From positions 1 through 43,152 of the forward strand of contig CALLMD010000016.1 in assembly GCA_938007935.1 (NCBI GenBank): a stretch of DNA of 43,152 nucleotides. Reading direction: 5' to 3'. The notes under the pieces are model-generated. The model had not been told where the DNA came from. It saw nothing but the letters and a program-made list of their open reading frames with translations, and searched no databases. A program made the translations under genes and the position numbers. This DNA is from an uncultured Hellea sp. (GTDB lineage Bacteria > Pseudomonadota > Alphaproteobacteria > Caulobacterales > Maricaulaceae). Shown here in pieces: positions 1 to 8,147 of this stretch (within the stretch, counting starts at the first letter, position 1; every line of letters begins with the position of its first letter).

Positions 1-1728
1 AACTGTGGCTGGACTAATCGCAGACAGCGTGCCGGTGCCGCCGTGAACGTCAGACACGCTCACATCCGTCATGGTTGTGTTACCTGTGTTCGTAAACACA
101 TAAGTATAGGTAATCACATCACCCACAGCCACATCCGTATCGTTAGATGCTGTCTTGGTCAGGGTGCTGGCCGGGGCGGGCGCAATAGGCTCGATCGTTT
201 CAGTCACGCTTGGCGCGGCAAATGTTCCCCCCGTTGGCGTTGCATTTGCTGTAGCTGTATTGGAGATGGTCGTCCCCGAGTCAATATCAGCCTGCGTGAC
301 GGTGTAATCAGCCGTAAATGTTGCAACACTTGTGGGCGTCAATGTTGCAACACTGGATGGCGTAATCGCACCTAATGTTCCAGTTCCGCCGTGAACGTCA
401 GAAATACTCACATCGGTTAGGTCTACATTACCGGTATTTGTGACTAGATAAGTATAGGTGATGATATCACCAGCCGCGACATCCGTATCATTAGACGCTA
501 CTTTAGTAACGGTCCACTCTGGCGCAGGAACTACGGCATTATCATTATTAACAAAGGTACACGTTACGATTTCACCCGCAAGAAGCGTTAATCCATCAAG
601 CCCATTTGTATCCGTACCGCCAGCACAGACTAGACTATCAAGTGTATAATCAGCTGGGCCGCCAGATTCGGTCAAAGTATAATTTCCTGCCTCAACGGTC
701 ACCGAAGTCACCGCGGCTGTTCCTGTTAAACCCGATCCAGTATTTGAGCCGCCATCACTATAGGCCAATGTCCAAGCATCTGGCGTAGCTGTTCCATCAT
801 TATCATTTGTTACAGTCTTAACAAGTGTGAGCGTTGCAGTTGTCGCGGGGCCTGTGTCGTCATTAGTGATCATACAGACAGGCTGGTCACCATTTGCGAT
901 CGTAATGGAGCCCGCTGACGCGCTTGAATTATTCAAAACCCCTTGCGTACAAAACCATGTACCTTCTGTATAATTCCCAAGATCGAGCTCAGATAATGAG
1001 TATGTACCAGGGCTAAGTGCTAAGATTTGATTAGATGTATAAGTTGTTGTTGAACCTGATGTTGTTCCGCTATCAAACGTCAGACTGCCAGCATTTGTGC
1101 TAATACCAAAGTCTGACACTGCGCTAGAGCCACCATTATCATTGACTACATTTTTTACAATTTGCAGAGTTGTCGATAGTGGAAAGGTTACTGGATTTGA
1201 GATCGCGCATTTAGGGCCATCGATATTAGTTGCTAACCCAGAACCACCTTTAGCGGCATTATAGCCCATCGCAAATTCAACAGTAGGTGACGCATCAACT
1301 GCGCCATCACCATCTAGATCACATGGAAGGTCAATCTGAACGATAACATCACTGCCAGAAGTAGAATTATAATCACCGTGATCAGCTTCGCCATCTATAT
1401 CGACAAAATCATTGTCACCACCCGTGCGAATAGTGTCAAAATAATTATGATAAATCATCTCATTTTCAAAGACGACACCCAATAGCAAATCATAGCGCTT
1501 GGACGCATTCTGCGTATAAGTAACATTATATTCGATAGTGGCGATGTCAGTCGGCAACGTACATTGCGCCTGCAAGTTAAAAGTATTTGTCGCAACAGCT
1601 GAAATGCTGGCATCATTAGCCGTACACCCAGGCTCTGGATATGGCGTGGGATCTAGCTGGGCGAAAGACGTCGTGGTAAAGACAGCCGAAAAAAGCACGG
1701 TCAAAAGACCGCGTAACCAACCAGCCAT
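1..1728 (-). CDS. Secreted surface protein with prealbumin-like and DUF11-type repeats (5' part, runs off left edge)
   Basis: The frame is open from the start codon to the window edge, so the C-terminus is not visible. The N-terminus is a signal peptide (MAGWLRGLLTVLF..., cleavage near TSFA/Q). It is followed by a roughly 130-residue domain rich in Asp and Gly, then two prealbumin/SpaA-like beta-sandwich repeats, each opening with a 'KxVxNDN' motif. At least two DUF11-type repeats follow, with the 'TKxASNDTDVAxGDxITYTY' and 'VTNTGN' signatures. Such proteins are exported and are thought to be extended surface or adhesive stalks; that role is family knowledge, not shown here. I chose the ATG at 1728 because it opens a normal signal peptide. 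An in-frame ATG at 1821 would add 31 basic residues. Neither start has a strong ribosome binding site. Confidence 0.8.
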   Translation of the reverse strand, partial: MAGWLRGLLTVLFSAVFTTTSFAQLDPTPYPEPGCTANDASISAVATNTFNLQAQCTLPTDIATIEYNVTYTQNASKRYDLLLGVVFENEMIYHNYFDTIRTGGDNDFVDIDGEADHGDYNSTSGSDVIVQIDLPCDLDGDGAVDASPTVEFAMGYNAAKGGSGLATNIDGPKCAISNPVTFPLSTTLQIVKNVVNDNGGSSAVSDFGISTNAGSLTFDSGTTSGSTTTYTSNQILALSPGTYSLSELDLGNYTEGTWFCTQGVLNNSSASAGSITIANGDQPVCMITNDDTGPATTATLTLVKTVTNDNDGTATPDAWTLAYSDGGSNTGSGLTGTAAVTSVTVEAGNYTLTESGGPADYTLDSLVCAGGTDTNGLDGLTLLAGEIVTCTFVNNDNAVVPAPEWTVTKVASNDTDVAAGDIITYTYLVTNTGNVDLTDVSISDVHGGTGTLGAITPSSVATLTPTSVATFTADYTVTQADIDSGTTISNTATANATPTGGTFAAPSVTETIEPIAPAPASTLTKTASNDTDVAVGDVITYTYVFTNTGNTTMTDVSVSDVHGGTGTLSAISPATV

Positions 1729-2262
1729 GTAGATGGTTCGTCGTCCACTCTTTCCGCGCAAGGATAAATATCCTGCAATGCAGCGGCTAAGTTTCGAAAA
1801 TTTTTCAAATGCATTAAACATTTTTCAGGTGTCCGTTCTTGGTTTACGCCCCAAGTCAGACCCTAAAGATGATTTTTAGAGGTAAACGACACCTTAAAGT
1901 TTATTACAGGAAAAGGTTAACAAGCGCCCATTTTTCGTGGTTAGGATTTAGTAAACCGTTAAGTAAGGTTAAGAAAAATTGCTGATAATACCAGTAATAC
2001 TTATGTTTTTACCTTGAAGACCTTAAATTTGTTAATAAGTCTCGGCTTCCATATATTAACTAAAAACCTCAAAAAAGTGCTATTTTCACTGTATTTTTTT
2101 TTCATCTTTGAAATAGGTACAACTTGGAGATTAGTTACTATTTTGCGGCTTAAACACACTCTTCCTGCACCTCTTTATGAGGTTGAAAAGGCTATTTTCC
2201 AGAGCTGGGCGATTTGCGGCTAATTAAAGACGTAATTTAAAGAAAAACCCACGGTTTACCTA
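1729..2262. other. Intergenic region between the divergent surface-protein and HxlR genes
   Basis: About 530 bases without a convincing gene. The part nearest the surface-protein gene (1729-1821) could be its N-terminal extension. From about 1860 to 2260 the DNA is strongly AT-rich with runs of T and A, as expected for divergent promoters. One isolated TTAGTTAC at 2131-2138 matches one arm of the palindrome at 2263-2283. A 69-codon open frame at 2014-2223 has no family resemblance and no ribosome binding site, and I do not call it a gene. Confidence 0.6.
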
Positions 2263-2283
2263 TTAGTTACGAAATGTAACTAA
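2263..2283. promoter_or_regulatory. Candidate HxlR operator (perfect inverted repeat)
   Basis: A perfect inverted repeat with 8-base arms, TTAGTTAC-N5-GTAACTAA, lies 56 bases upstream of the regulator's ATG at 2340. HxlR-type winged-helix dimers bind short palindromes with GTnAC/GTnAC-like half-sites and commonly repress their own gene, so autoregulation is the simplest reading. The assignment of the regulator to this site is inferred from its position and symmetry. Confidence 0.6.
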
Positions 2284-2339
2284 GGTTCAAGCTGACACAG
2301 ACATGTAATCAAAACTTGAATCGGAAAATACTGCCCAAA

Positions 2340-2822
2340 ATGCCCAAAACACTTCCAGATATACGGATATCAAAAGCGCCTGAGCCTGACGCAATATCGG
2401 TAGCCGCGGCTAAAACCAAAGCCCGCAAATCCCCGGCTATTGCGCCTGATATCTTTTATGATCTGGACTTCTGCCCTGTGCGCTCGATATTTTCATCTCT
2501 AGGCGGGAAATGGAGCGTTTTGATTATCTCCCACCTGAATTTTGGCACGCATCGGTTTTCCGAGCTCTTAGGTGCTATCCCCGACATTTCCCAGCGCATG
2601 CTGACCCAAAACCTGCGTAGCTTAGAGCGGGACGGCCTGATTATACGCGAAGCCCGCGCCACCATCCCCCCACGAGTGGACTATACCATCACACCGCTAG
2701 GACAGAGCTTTCTCAAGCAAATGGAGGGCGTGTTACAATGGAGCCTGCTAAATAGAGACGAAATTGAAGGCAATCAGCACAAACATGATAAAATAAAGCG
2801 CAATAAAGCCGCATCCGCCTAA
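2340..2822 (+). CDS. HxlR-family winged-helix transcriptional regulator
   Basis: A 160-residue protein with the whole HxlR domain at about residues 42-140. It contains the diagnostic 'CPV...LGGKW' opening, 'FSELLGAIPDISQRMLTQNLRSLERDGLI' across the helix-turn-helix, and the wing with 'PRVDYTITPLG'. Cys45 of the CPV motif is the position used for thiol-based redox or quinone sensing in YodB/HypR-type members; whether it senses here is unknown. The first 40 residues are a basic, low-complexity extension absent from most family members. The ATG at 2340 was preferred over an in-frame TTG at 2316. No effector or obvious target operon lies beside it. The upstream palindrome at 2263-2283 suggests autoregulation, and the divergent surface-protein gene could be a second target. 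Confidence 0.88.
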   Translation: MPKTLPDIRISKAPEPDAISVAAAKTKARKSPAIAPDIFYDLDFCPVRSIFSSLGGKWSVLIISHLNFGTHRFSELLGAIPDISQRMLTQNLRSLERDGLIIREARATIPPRVDYTITPLGQSFLKQMEGVLQWSLLNRDEIEGNQHKHDKIKRNKAASA

Positions 2823-2906
2823 GCATATAGTCTCTTTCACCGTGCAATTCTGCTTGCATTACGAGGACTCCCCGCTATAAGCCCGCATCCCCAAGTTAAG
2901 GGACGC

Positions 2907-2971
2907 AGCGCAATAGGCTAAAGGCATGCCTATTCGCTCAAAAGGCAGCTACCCACCTAGGTTTAGGCGGG
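2907..2971 (+). promoter_or_regulatory. Two-hairpin leader of rpmI-rplT
   Basis: Hairpin 1 spans 2907-2938: AGCG plus AATAGGC pairs with GCCTATT plus CGCT around one bulged C and a 9-base loop. Hairpin 2 spans 2952-2971, with seven pairs, one mismatch and a GGTT loop. It ends 10 bases before the AGGAGA ribosome binding site of rpmI. Neither is followed by a T tract, so they are not ordinary terminators. Ribosomal-protein operons containing L20 are often autoregulated through leader RNA, and this may be such an element; that is inference. Confidence 0.4.
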
Positions 2972-2992
2972 AGGCATTATTAGGAGACCGAA

Positions 2993-3205
2993 ATGCCCAA
3001 AATGAAGACCAAGTCAGGCGCTAAAAAGCGTTTTAAACTGACAGCCAGTGGTAAGGTGAAAGCCGGACAAGCTGGAAAACGCCATGGTATGATCAAGCGT
3101 ACTAATGACCAAATCCGTAAATTGCGCGGGACAACCGTCCTGTCCAAGCAAGATGCGAAGGTTATCAAGAAAACTTACCTGCCTAACGGCCTAAAAAAGA
3201 AATAG
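2993..3205 (+). CDS. rpmI: 50S ribosomal protein L35
   Basis: A 70-residue, very basic protein with the family's [15 protein letters not shown] opening, the [10 protein letters not shown] core and the final [14 protein letters not shown] end. It is a late-assembling 23S rRNA-binding protein of the large subunit. A clear AGGAGA ribosome binding site lies 5 bases upstream of the ATG. The next gene, rplT, begins 9 bases after its stop and has its own AGGAG. The usual upstream partner infC is absent, so initiation factor 3 must be encoded elsewhere. Confidence 0.97.
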   Translation: MPKMKTKSGAKKRFKLTASGKVKAGQAGKRHGMIKRTNDQIRKLRGTTVLSKQDAKVIKKTYLPNGLKKK

Positions 3206-3214
3206 GAGCGAGTT

Positions 3215-3592
3215 ATGTCACGTGTAAAACGCGGTGTTACGAAACACGCCCGCCACAAAAAAGTTATCGACGCTGCCAAAGGTTATCGCGGCCGCCGTAA
3301 AAATACCTTCCGGATTGCCAATCAGGCTGTCGAGAAGGCCGGACAATATGCTTATATTGGCCGGAAGCTGAAAAAGCGCCAATTCCGCGCCCTGTGGATT
3401 CAACGGATTAATGCGGCTGCCCGTCTTCATGGTATGACCTATGGGCGTTTCATGGACGGCCTCAATAAAGCCGGTATCAATCTGGACCGTAAAGTCCTGG
3501 CTGATATGGCTGGTAATGAGCCAGAAGCGTTCAAAGCCCTTGTAGAGACAGCGAAAAAGCATGCTTCGGCCCCACATACGGTCAAAGCGTAA
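3215..3592 (+). CDS. rplT: 50S ribosomal protein L20
   Basis: A 125-residue basic protein with the L20 opening [18 protein letters not shown], the GYRGRRKN block and the '[24 protein letters not shown]' C-terminal domain. It is an early assembly protein binding 23S rRNA, and in studied bacteria it also represses its own operon through the mRNA leader. The length is slightly above the family norm of about 118 because of a short Ala/His/Lys C-terminal tail. AGGAG lies 6 bases upstream of the ATG. Transcription probably ends at the hairpin 3620-3641. Confidence 0.98.
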   Translation: MSRVKRGVTKHARHKKVIDAAKGYRGRRKNTFRIANQAVEKAGQYAYIGRKLKKRQFRALWIQRINAAARLHGMTYGRFMDGLNKAGINLDRKVLADMAGNEPEAFKALVETAKKHASAPHTVKA

Positions 3593-3619
3593 GCTTTCAG
3601 GCTTTTAAAATTTGAAATG

Positions 3620-3641
3620 GCTCCCTTAGGGAGCTTTTTTT
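3620..3641 (+). terminator. Rho-independent terminator of rpmI-rplT
   Basis: GCTCCC-TTA-GGGAGC directly followed by seven T residues, 27 bases after the rplT stop. This is a textbook intrinsic terminator. Confidence 0.93.
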
Positions 3642-3730
3642 ATGCGTGAAAGACACGCTCTTCTAGCTTGAGAAACGTAAGAAAGACTGCAACACTCATT
3701 TTGAGGGTGAATTATTTTAGCGGATACTTA

Positions 3731-5065
3731 ATGCAGCTCATTAGCGATCATATTCTGGAAGAAACACTCCAAAGCGAGCCGATTTACCCCGCTATCTATC
3801 CCAAAATTGGAACCTTTGATTTAACCCGTCCCAGTGCTTTCACAGATGGGCACCCTTTCGCCCATTACAAAGCCCTGCGCGAGAACGCCCCCGTTTCTTG
3901 GTCACCAATCCCTCGTAATGCGCGCGGAATTTGGTCCGTCACACGTTATGAAGATATCAAGGCCGTTGAGCTTGCCCCAGAGATTTACTCATCAGAGCGC
4001 GGGTCAATTAATATGGCCATGCCGCCAAAGCATTTACGCTTTCCTAAAAAGCTCTTTCCTGCCGCCCTTAATTGCCTCATTAATCTTGACGCCCCGCGTC
4101 ATATGGAAATGCGCCTCCAGCAAAAAGATTTCTTCATACCAAAATATGTCGCGACCCTGCGCGATAAGGTGGCAGCCAAAATTGATAGCCTGCTCGATGA
4201 CGTAGACGCCGCGGCAAAGGTCTCACCCACTGGGGAGGTTGATTTTGTCAAAACTTTCACAGAGCAGCTCCCGCTCTATACTTTATGTGAAATGCTGGGC
4301 GTGGACGAAGACGATAGGCCTAAAATCATACGCTGGATGCACTACCTTGAAATGGCGCAGCAAGTCGTCTCTGCCCCTTGGGGGACGTTTAAAAATGATC
4401 CGCTCTTTATCCCGCGCTACATCAAAAATGTCAGCGAGATGTTTAAATATGGCGAGAAGGTCATGGCGGAGCGACGCGCAAATCCACGCAATGATTTGCT
4501 AACCGTCATAGCCAATTCAACACTAGGCGGAGAAAAGCTCCCACAAGAATATCTGGACGGCTCGTGGCTCTTAATTATTTTTGCCGGCAACGACACGACG
4601 CGAAACTCACTCTCAGGCACCATGCGCCTGCTGACCGAATTTCCAGATCAAAAACAAATGCTGCTAGACGATCCAAGCCTCATCCCGAAAATGAACCAAG
4701 AAGCCCTGCGCATGACATCTCCTGTCATGCATATGCGCCGCACAGCCACTCAAGACACAGAGCTTGCAGGTCAAAAAATTGCCAAAGACGAAAAAGTGGT
4801 GCTTTGGTTTGGCGCCGCCAATCGCGACCCCAGCGTTTTTGAAAATCCAGACAGCTTTGATATTTTGCGCCCCAATGCCGCCAAACATTTCGCCTTTGGC
4901 CACGGCCCGCATAAATGTTTGGGAAGCCGCATCGCGCAATTACAGCTCCGCCTCGCCTATGAAAAAATACTCGACCGCTTCCCCAATATCACATGGACAG
5001 GCGAGCAAACCATCGCCCCCAATAATTTCGTCCACGCAATTTCAAGTTTGACGGTAAAGCTTTAG
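3731..5065 (+). CDS. Cytochrome P450, CYP153-like
   Basis: A 444-residue soluble bacterial P450. The I-helix oxygen-activation motif is AGNDTT (residues 285-290), the K-helix ExxR is EALR followed by 'HMRRTA', and the heme loop is FGHGPHKCLG with the thiolate Cys396. The HMRRTA stretch and the 'GNDTTRNS' I-helix resemble CYP153 alkane/fatty-acid omega-hydroxylases, but other class I groups such as CYP108 or CYP125 cannot be excluded by eye. Such enzymes need a ferredoxin and a ferredoxin reductase, and neither is next door. The ATG at 3731 was chosen because it gives a typical start; an upstream TTG at 3668 would run into the leader. The gene converges on pccA with a 9-base gap. The nearby propionyl-CoA carboxylase could handle odd-chain products, which is speculative. 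Confidence 0.9.
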   Translation: MQLISDHILEETLQSEPIYPAIYPKIGTFDLTRPSAFTDGHPFAHYKALRENAPVSWSPIPRNARGIWSVTRYEDIKAVELAPEIYSSERGSINMAMPPKHLRFPKKLFPAALNCLINLDAPRHMEMRLQQKDFFIPKYVATLRDKVAAKIDSLLDDVDAAAKVSPTGEVDFVKTFTEQLPLYTLCEMLGVDEDDRPKIIRWMHYLEMAQQVVSAPWGTFKNDPLFIPRYIKNVSEMFKYGEKVMAERRANPRNDLLTVIANSTLGGEKLPQEYLDGSWLLIIFAGNDTTRNSLSGTMRLLTEFPDQKQMLLDDPSLIPKMNQEALRMTSPVMHMRRTATQDTELAGQKIAKDEKVVLWFGAANRDPSVFENPDSFDILRPNAAKHFAFGHGPHKCLGSRIAQLQLRLAYEKILDRFPNITWTGEQTIAPNNFVHAISSLTVKL

Positions 5066-5074
5066 CGGGCCTAG

Positions 5075-7102
5075 TTACCCGACCGCAAACTCCATAATCA
5101 CTTCGTCCACCGCGAGGTTATCGCCCGCTTCGCAGTTTACTTTGGCGATGATGCCTTTTTTCTCGGCGCGTAATGTGTTTTCCATTTTCATGGCTTCGAC
5201 GATGGCGAGGGCTTGGCCGTCTTGAACTTCGTCGCCTTCTTTGACGAGTAACGAGACAATCACGCCGGGCATGGGACAGAGCAACAAGTTGGAGGTATCT
5301 GGCGCGACTTTGATGGGCATAAGCTTGGCCAGCTCGGCCCCGCGCGGGGTGCGCACGGCGACTTTAAATTCACAGCCGCGATGCCAGACCGTATAGCCTT
5401 CGGCGCATTTACGGGCTCTGAAATTAAAGCTCATATTATCGACAAAGGCGCGGACAAGCTCTTGCCCTGGCTTCCAGCTGGTGAGCACTTCCATTTCAAT
5501 GGCGGCTTTATCTTCATCAGGGTTATTCATGACAATGGTGCGCAGACCCTGCTCGCCATTAATGTCGGCCGTGTAATTTGTATCACCGATTTGAACCGCC
5601 CAAAGATCAGGAATATGGCGCGCGTGATTGGCCAGAGCGCCAGAAATTTCAGCCGCGCGGTGCTCGGTAATATCATGCATGAGCGCGCAGACCGCCGCGA
5701 TTTTACGCGTATGGCCGCAATTAACCTCGGCCCCTTGAAAGCCGTCTGGATATTCATCAGCGATAAAGGCCGTGGTGATGTCCCCGCGCTCAAAACGGTC
5801 ATGATCATAAACCGCTTGGAGGAAAGGAATATTGTGACCAATGCCGTCCAGTTCAAATTCATCCAGCGCATGACGCATGGTATTGAGCGCTATGCCGCGA
5901 TCTTCGCCCCATGTGCAGAGCTTGGCGATCATCGGGTCGTAATACATAGAGATTTCGCCGCCCTCATAAACGCCCGTATCATTGCGAATGATAGACCCGC
6001 TGGCGAGCGTGCCTTCTGCGGGGGGGCGGTAGCGTTTGAGGCGGCCAATAGAGGGCAAGAAGTTCCGATAGGGGTCTTCGGCATAGATACGCGATTCAAT
6101 CGCCCAGCCATTGAGCTTCACATCTTTTTGCGTGAGTTCAAGCTTATCCCCATTGGCCGATTTAATCATCTGCTCAACAAGGTCCACCCCCGTGATCAAT
6201 TCCGTAACAGGATGCTCCACCTGAAGGCGCGTGTTCATCTCTAAAAAGTAAAAGTTTTTATCCTTATCAACGATAAATTCCACCGTCCCCGCGCTGTCAT
6301 AATCCACAGCTTTGGCCAGCGCCACAGACTCCGCGCCCATGGCGTTGCGGGTTTTCTCATCAAGGAACGGGCTTGGCGCTTCTTCGATGACTTTCTGGTT
6401 GCGGCGCTGAATGGAGCATTCGCGCTCTCCGAGGTAAATCACATTGCCATGCTTATCGCCCAAAACCTGAATTTCGATATGGCGGGGCTGCTCGACGAAT
6501 TTTTCGATAAAGATGCGATCATCGCCAAAGCTATTGGCGGCTTCGTTTTTAGAGGATTGAAAGCCTTCGCGCGCTTCCTCGTCATTATAGGCAATGCGCA
6601 TGCCTTTCCCGCCCCCGCCCGCCGAGGCTTTAATCATGACGGGATAGCCAATTTCATTGGAGATTTTAACGGCTTCGTCGGCGTCTTCAATCAGGCCCAT
6701 ATGGCCCGGCACACAAGACACACCCGCCTCTTTGGCCAGTTTCTTGGAGGTGATTTTATCGCCCATAGAGACAATGGCGTGCGGGTTGGGCCCAATAAAG
6801 GTAATTTTCTTTTTGGCGAGCAATTTGGCAAATTCAGGGTTTTCCGAGAGGAAGCCATAGCCGGGGTGGACCGCATCCGCGCCTGTTTCTTTGATGGCGT
6901 CCAAGATTTTATCCATCACCAAATAGGATTGGTTCACTGCAGGCGGGCCAATATGCACCGCCTCATCCGCCATTTCGACATGGAGCGCATTTTTATCCGC
7001 ATCAGAATAAACCGCCACAGTCTGTATGCCCATCTTGCGGGCCGTTTTAATTACGCGGCAAGCAATCTCGCCCCGGTTCGCTATGAGTATTTTTTTTATC
7101 AT
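5075..7102 (-). CDS. pccA: Propionyl/acyl-CoA carboxylase alpha subunit (biotin carboxylase plus biotin carrier)
   Basis: A 675-residue protein of the usual PccA length. It has an N-terminal biotin carboxylase domain opening 'KKILIANRGEIACRVI', an ATP-grasp domain with the Gly-rich loop GGGGKGMR near residue 165 and 'FLEMNTRLQVEHPVTE', a biotin carboxylase C-terminal domain, a BT linker region, and a C-terminal biotinyl domain with EAMKMEN, where Lys639 is the biotinylation site. It carboxylates biotin using bicarbonate and ATP. The beta subunit at 8328-9860 then transfers the carboxyl group, normally to propionyl-CoA giving methylmalonyl-CoA. It overlaps the upstream unknown gene by 4 bases, so the two are probably translationally coupled. 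Confidence 0.95.
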   Translation of the reverse strand: MIKKILIANRGEIACRVIKTARKMGIQTVAVYSDADKNALHVEMADEAVHIGPPAVNQSYLVMDKILDAIKETGADAVHPGYGFLSENPEFAKLLAKKKITFIGPNPHAIVSMGDKITSKKLAKEAGVSCVPGHMGLIEDADEAVKISNEIGYPVMIKASAGGGGKGMRIAYNDEEAREGFQSSKNEAANSFGDDRIFIEKFVEQPRHIEIQVLGDKHGNVIYLGERECSIQRRNQKVIEEAPSPFLDEKTRNAMGAESVALAKAVDYDSAGTVEFIVDKDKNFYFLEMNTRLQVEHPVTELITGVDLVEQMIKSANGDKLELTQKDVKLNGWAIESRIYAEDPYRNFLPSIGRLKRYRPPAEGTLASGSIIRNDTGVYEGGEISMYYDPMIAKLCTWGEDRGIALNTMRHALDEFELDGIGHNIPFLQAVYDHDRFERGDITTAFIADEYPDGFQGAEVNCGHTRKIAAVCALMHDITEHRAAEISGALANHARHIPDLWAVQIGDTNYTADINGEQGLRTIVMNNPDEDKAAIEMEVLTSWKPGQELVRAFVDNMSFNFRARKCAEGYTVWHRGCEFKVAVRTPRGAELAKLMPIKVAPDTSNLLLCPMPGVIVSLLVKEGDEVQDGQALAIVEAMKMENTLRAEKKGIIAKVNCEAGDNLAVDEVIMEFAVG

Positions 7103-7875
7103 TTGTTATTTTCACCGTTAGAGGACTGCTTCTCTGAAAGATTCGGCAAAAGCATAACCGCATCTTCTACGTGGTTCGCTAACTCTTTTACTTCTTTGAC
7201 CATAGTATTGGTAGTCGCAACAGCCCCAGTTACGGCTAAAACTGTTCCTACTAAAGCATTACGAAACTTTTTATATGAAGGGTTTGAAAGCGCCTTAGCC
7301 TCTACATGCACCTCAACAGCACCCATTAATTCTTCGATCGAACGGGTTACCCCTTTTATACCATAAAAAGAAAAGTCTCTTGCAGCCCGTTCGACTTGTC
7401 CAACTCGTTTTTCTATTAAAGTATTTAAGCTATCAGGCAGTGAAAGTTCGGAAATAACATCTCTTAATTCAGAAAAAGCAGTTCTGACCTTTTCATCTAT
7501 ATGAATATCTGGACGCTCACATTTACCTTGAAGAGCAGCATCAAGCATCAGTAAGCTATCGACGATATTTTCTTGAAGAAAATTACCCGAACCTGTCGAC
7601 AATTGGTGAATACCAAGATCATAAGTTGCGAATTTTAGGAGAGGAGAAAATTGCGAAGCAGATCTATTTAAAGATGCAAGCAACTTATCTTCAAAAGCAG
7701 CTTCTATATCAGCTTGAAGATTAAGATATAGATCAGTCATCAATCTATAAGCCTCTGCCTGATTTCCATCAGGGTTTCCAATTGCAGATAAAATACCTTT
7801 AGCAAAAGTCAGACTACGTTGTTGTTCACGAACAACCGTTAGCGCACTATGCAGAGATGCCGCAGAAGTTCTCAC
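7099..7875 (-). CDS. Unknown protein inserted in the pcc operon
   Basis: A 258-residue protein I do not recognise. It is predicted mostly helical and soluble, with one hydrophobic stretch near residues 205-225 ('ALVGTVLAVTGAVATT') that could be a single membrane span close to the C-terminus. The start is GTG at 7875, with AGGAG 9 bases upstream. Its last 4 bases overlap the pccA start. It is visibly more AT-rich than pccA and pccB, with different codon choice (many AAA, TTA, AGA), which suggests recent acquisition. It lies directly downstream of three palindromic elements. It has no resemblance to the biotin ligase or methylmalonyl-CoA epimerase sometimes found in pcc operons. A role linked to the carboxylase is possible but unsupported. 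Confidence 0.75.
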   Translation of the reverse strand: MRTSAASLHSALTVVREQQRSLTFAKGILSAIGNPDGNQAEAYRLMTDLYLNLQADIEAAFEDKLLASLNRSASQFSPLLKFATYDLGIHQLSTGSGNFLQENIVDSLLMLDAALQGKCERPDIHIDEKVRTAFSELRDVISELSLPDSLNTLIEKRVGQVERAARDFSFYGIKGVTRSIEELMGAVEVHVEAKALSNPSYKKFRNALVGTVLAVTGAVATTNTMVKEVKELANHVEDAVMLLPNLSEKQSSNGENNK

Positions 7876-7909
7876 AACGATAGGCTCCTATTCTTCTTCC
7901 ATCCCATTT

Positions 7910-8004
7910 CGTCATTACAAGGCTTGTTCTTGTAATCCATCACTGAAAGAGGCGCTGGGCGCAAGAGTGGGAGATGGATTGCCAGAATAAATCTGGCAAT
8001 GACG
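7910..8004. repeat. Palindromic intergenic element 1
   Basis: A 95-base element bounded by the inverted repeat CGTCATT/AATGACG. Each end is itself a hairpin: ATTACAAG-N7-CTTGTAAT at 7914-7936 and TTGCCAGA-N5-TCTGGCAA at 7979-7999. ATCCATC/GATGGAT pairing lies inside. This double-hairpin layout is typical of small non-coding repeats scattered in alphaproteobacterial genomes. Confidence 0.75.
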
Positions 8005-8055
8005 GAATAGAAAAAGATAATCACAGCGGCATAGTCCCTTTCATCAACACACGCC

Positions 8056-8147
8056 CGTCATTACCCGACTTGATCGGGTAATCCATGGCGCTGCCTTCTA
8101 TCCATGAAGCGATGCCAGCATCTTGGATAGGCCGATCAAGTCGGCCT
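8056..8147. repeat. Palindromic intergenic element 2
   Basis: It starts like element 1 (CGTCATTAC...GTAATCCAT) but with a different hairpin, ATTACCCGA-N5-TCGGGTAAT at 8060-8082. The other end is AGGCCGA-N5-TCGGCCT at 8129-8147, with CTATCCA/TGGATAG pairing inside. An outer inverted pair TCCCTTTC (8035-8042) and GAAAGGGA (8154-8161) encloses it. A 10-base direct repeat GATAATCACA stands outside at 8016-8025 and 8165-8174, possibly an insertion footprint. Confidence 0.75.

Noticed and set aside
1959..1972. TTAA-N6-TTAA as a CtrA box
   Set aside because: The CtrA consensus spacing is seven bases. With six bases in AT-rich DNA the match is weak and could be chance.
2014..2223. 69-codon open frame in the AT-rich spacer
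   Set aside because: Low-complexity, Phe/Leu-rich translation with no ribosome binding site or family resemblance. It lies in promoter-like DNA.
3218..3577. 119-codon minus-strand frame opposite rplT
   Set aside because: Exact antisense of a ribosomal-protein gene with strong conservation on the plus strand.
5381..6244. 287-codon plus-strand frame opposite pccA
   Set aside because: It is antisense to a fully conserved biotin carboxylase. Its translation has no domain signature, and long antisense frames are expected opposite such codon use.
6449..7366. 305-codon plus-strand frame opposite pccA and the unknown gene
   Set aside because: It covers the reverse strand of two real genes and resembles no family.
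7099..7875. Unknown pcc-operon gene as a phage-defence or toxin gene
   Set aside because: No toxin, nuclease or defence motif is visible. Foreign composition alone does not support such a call.
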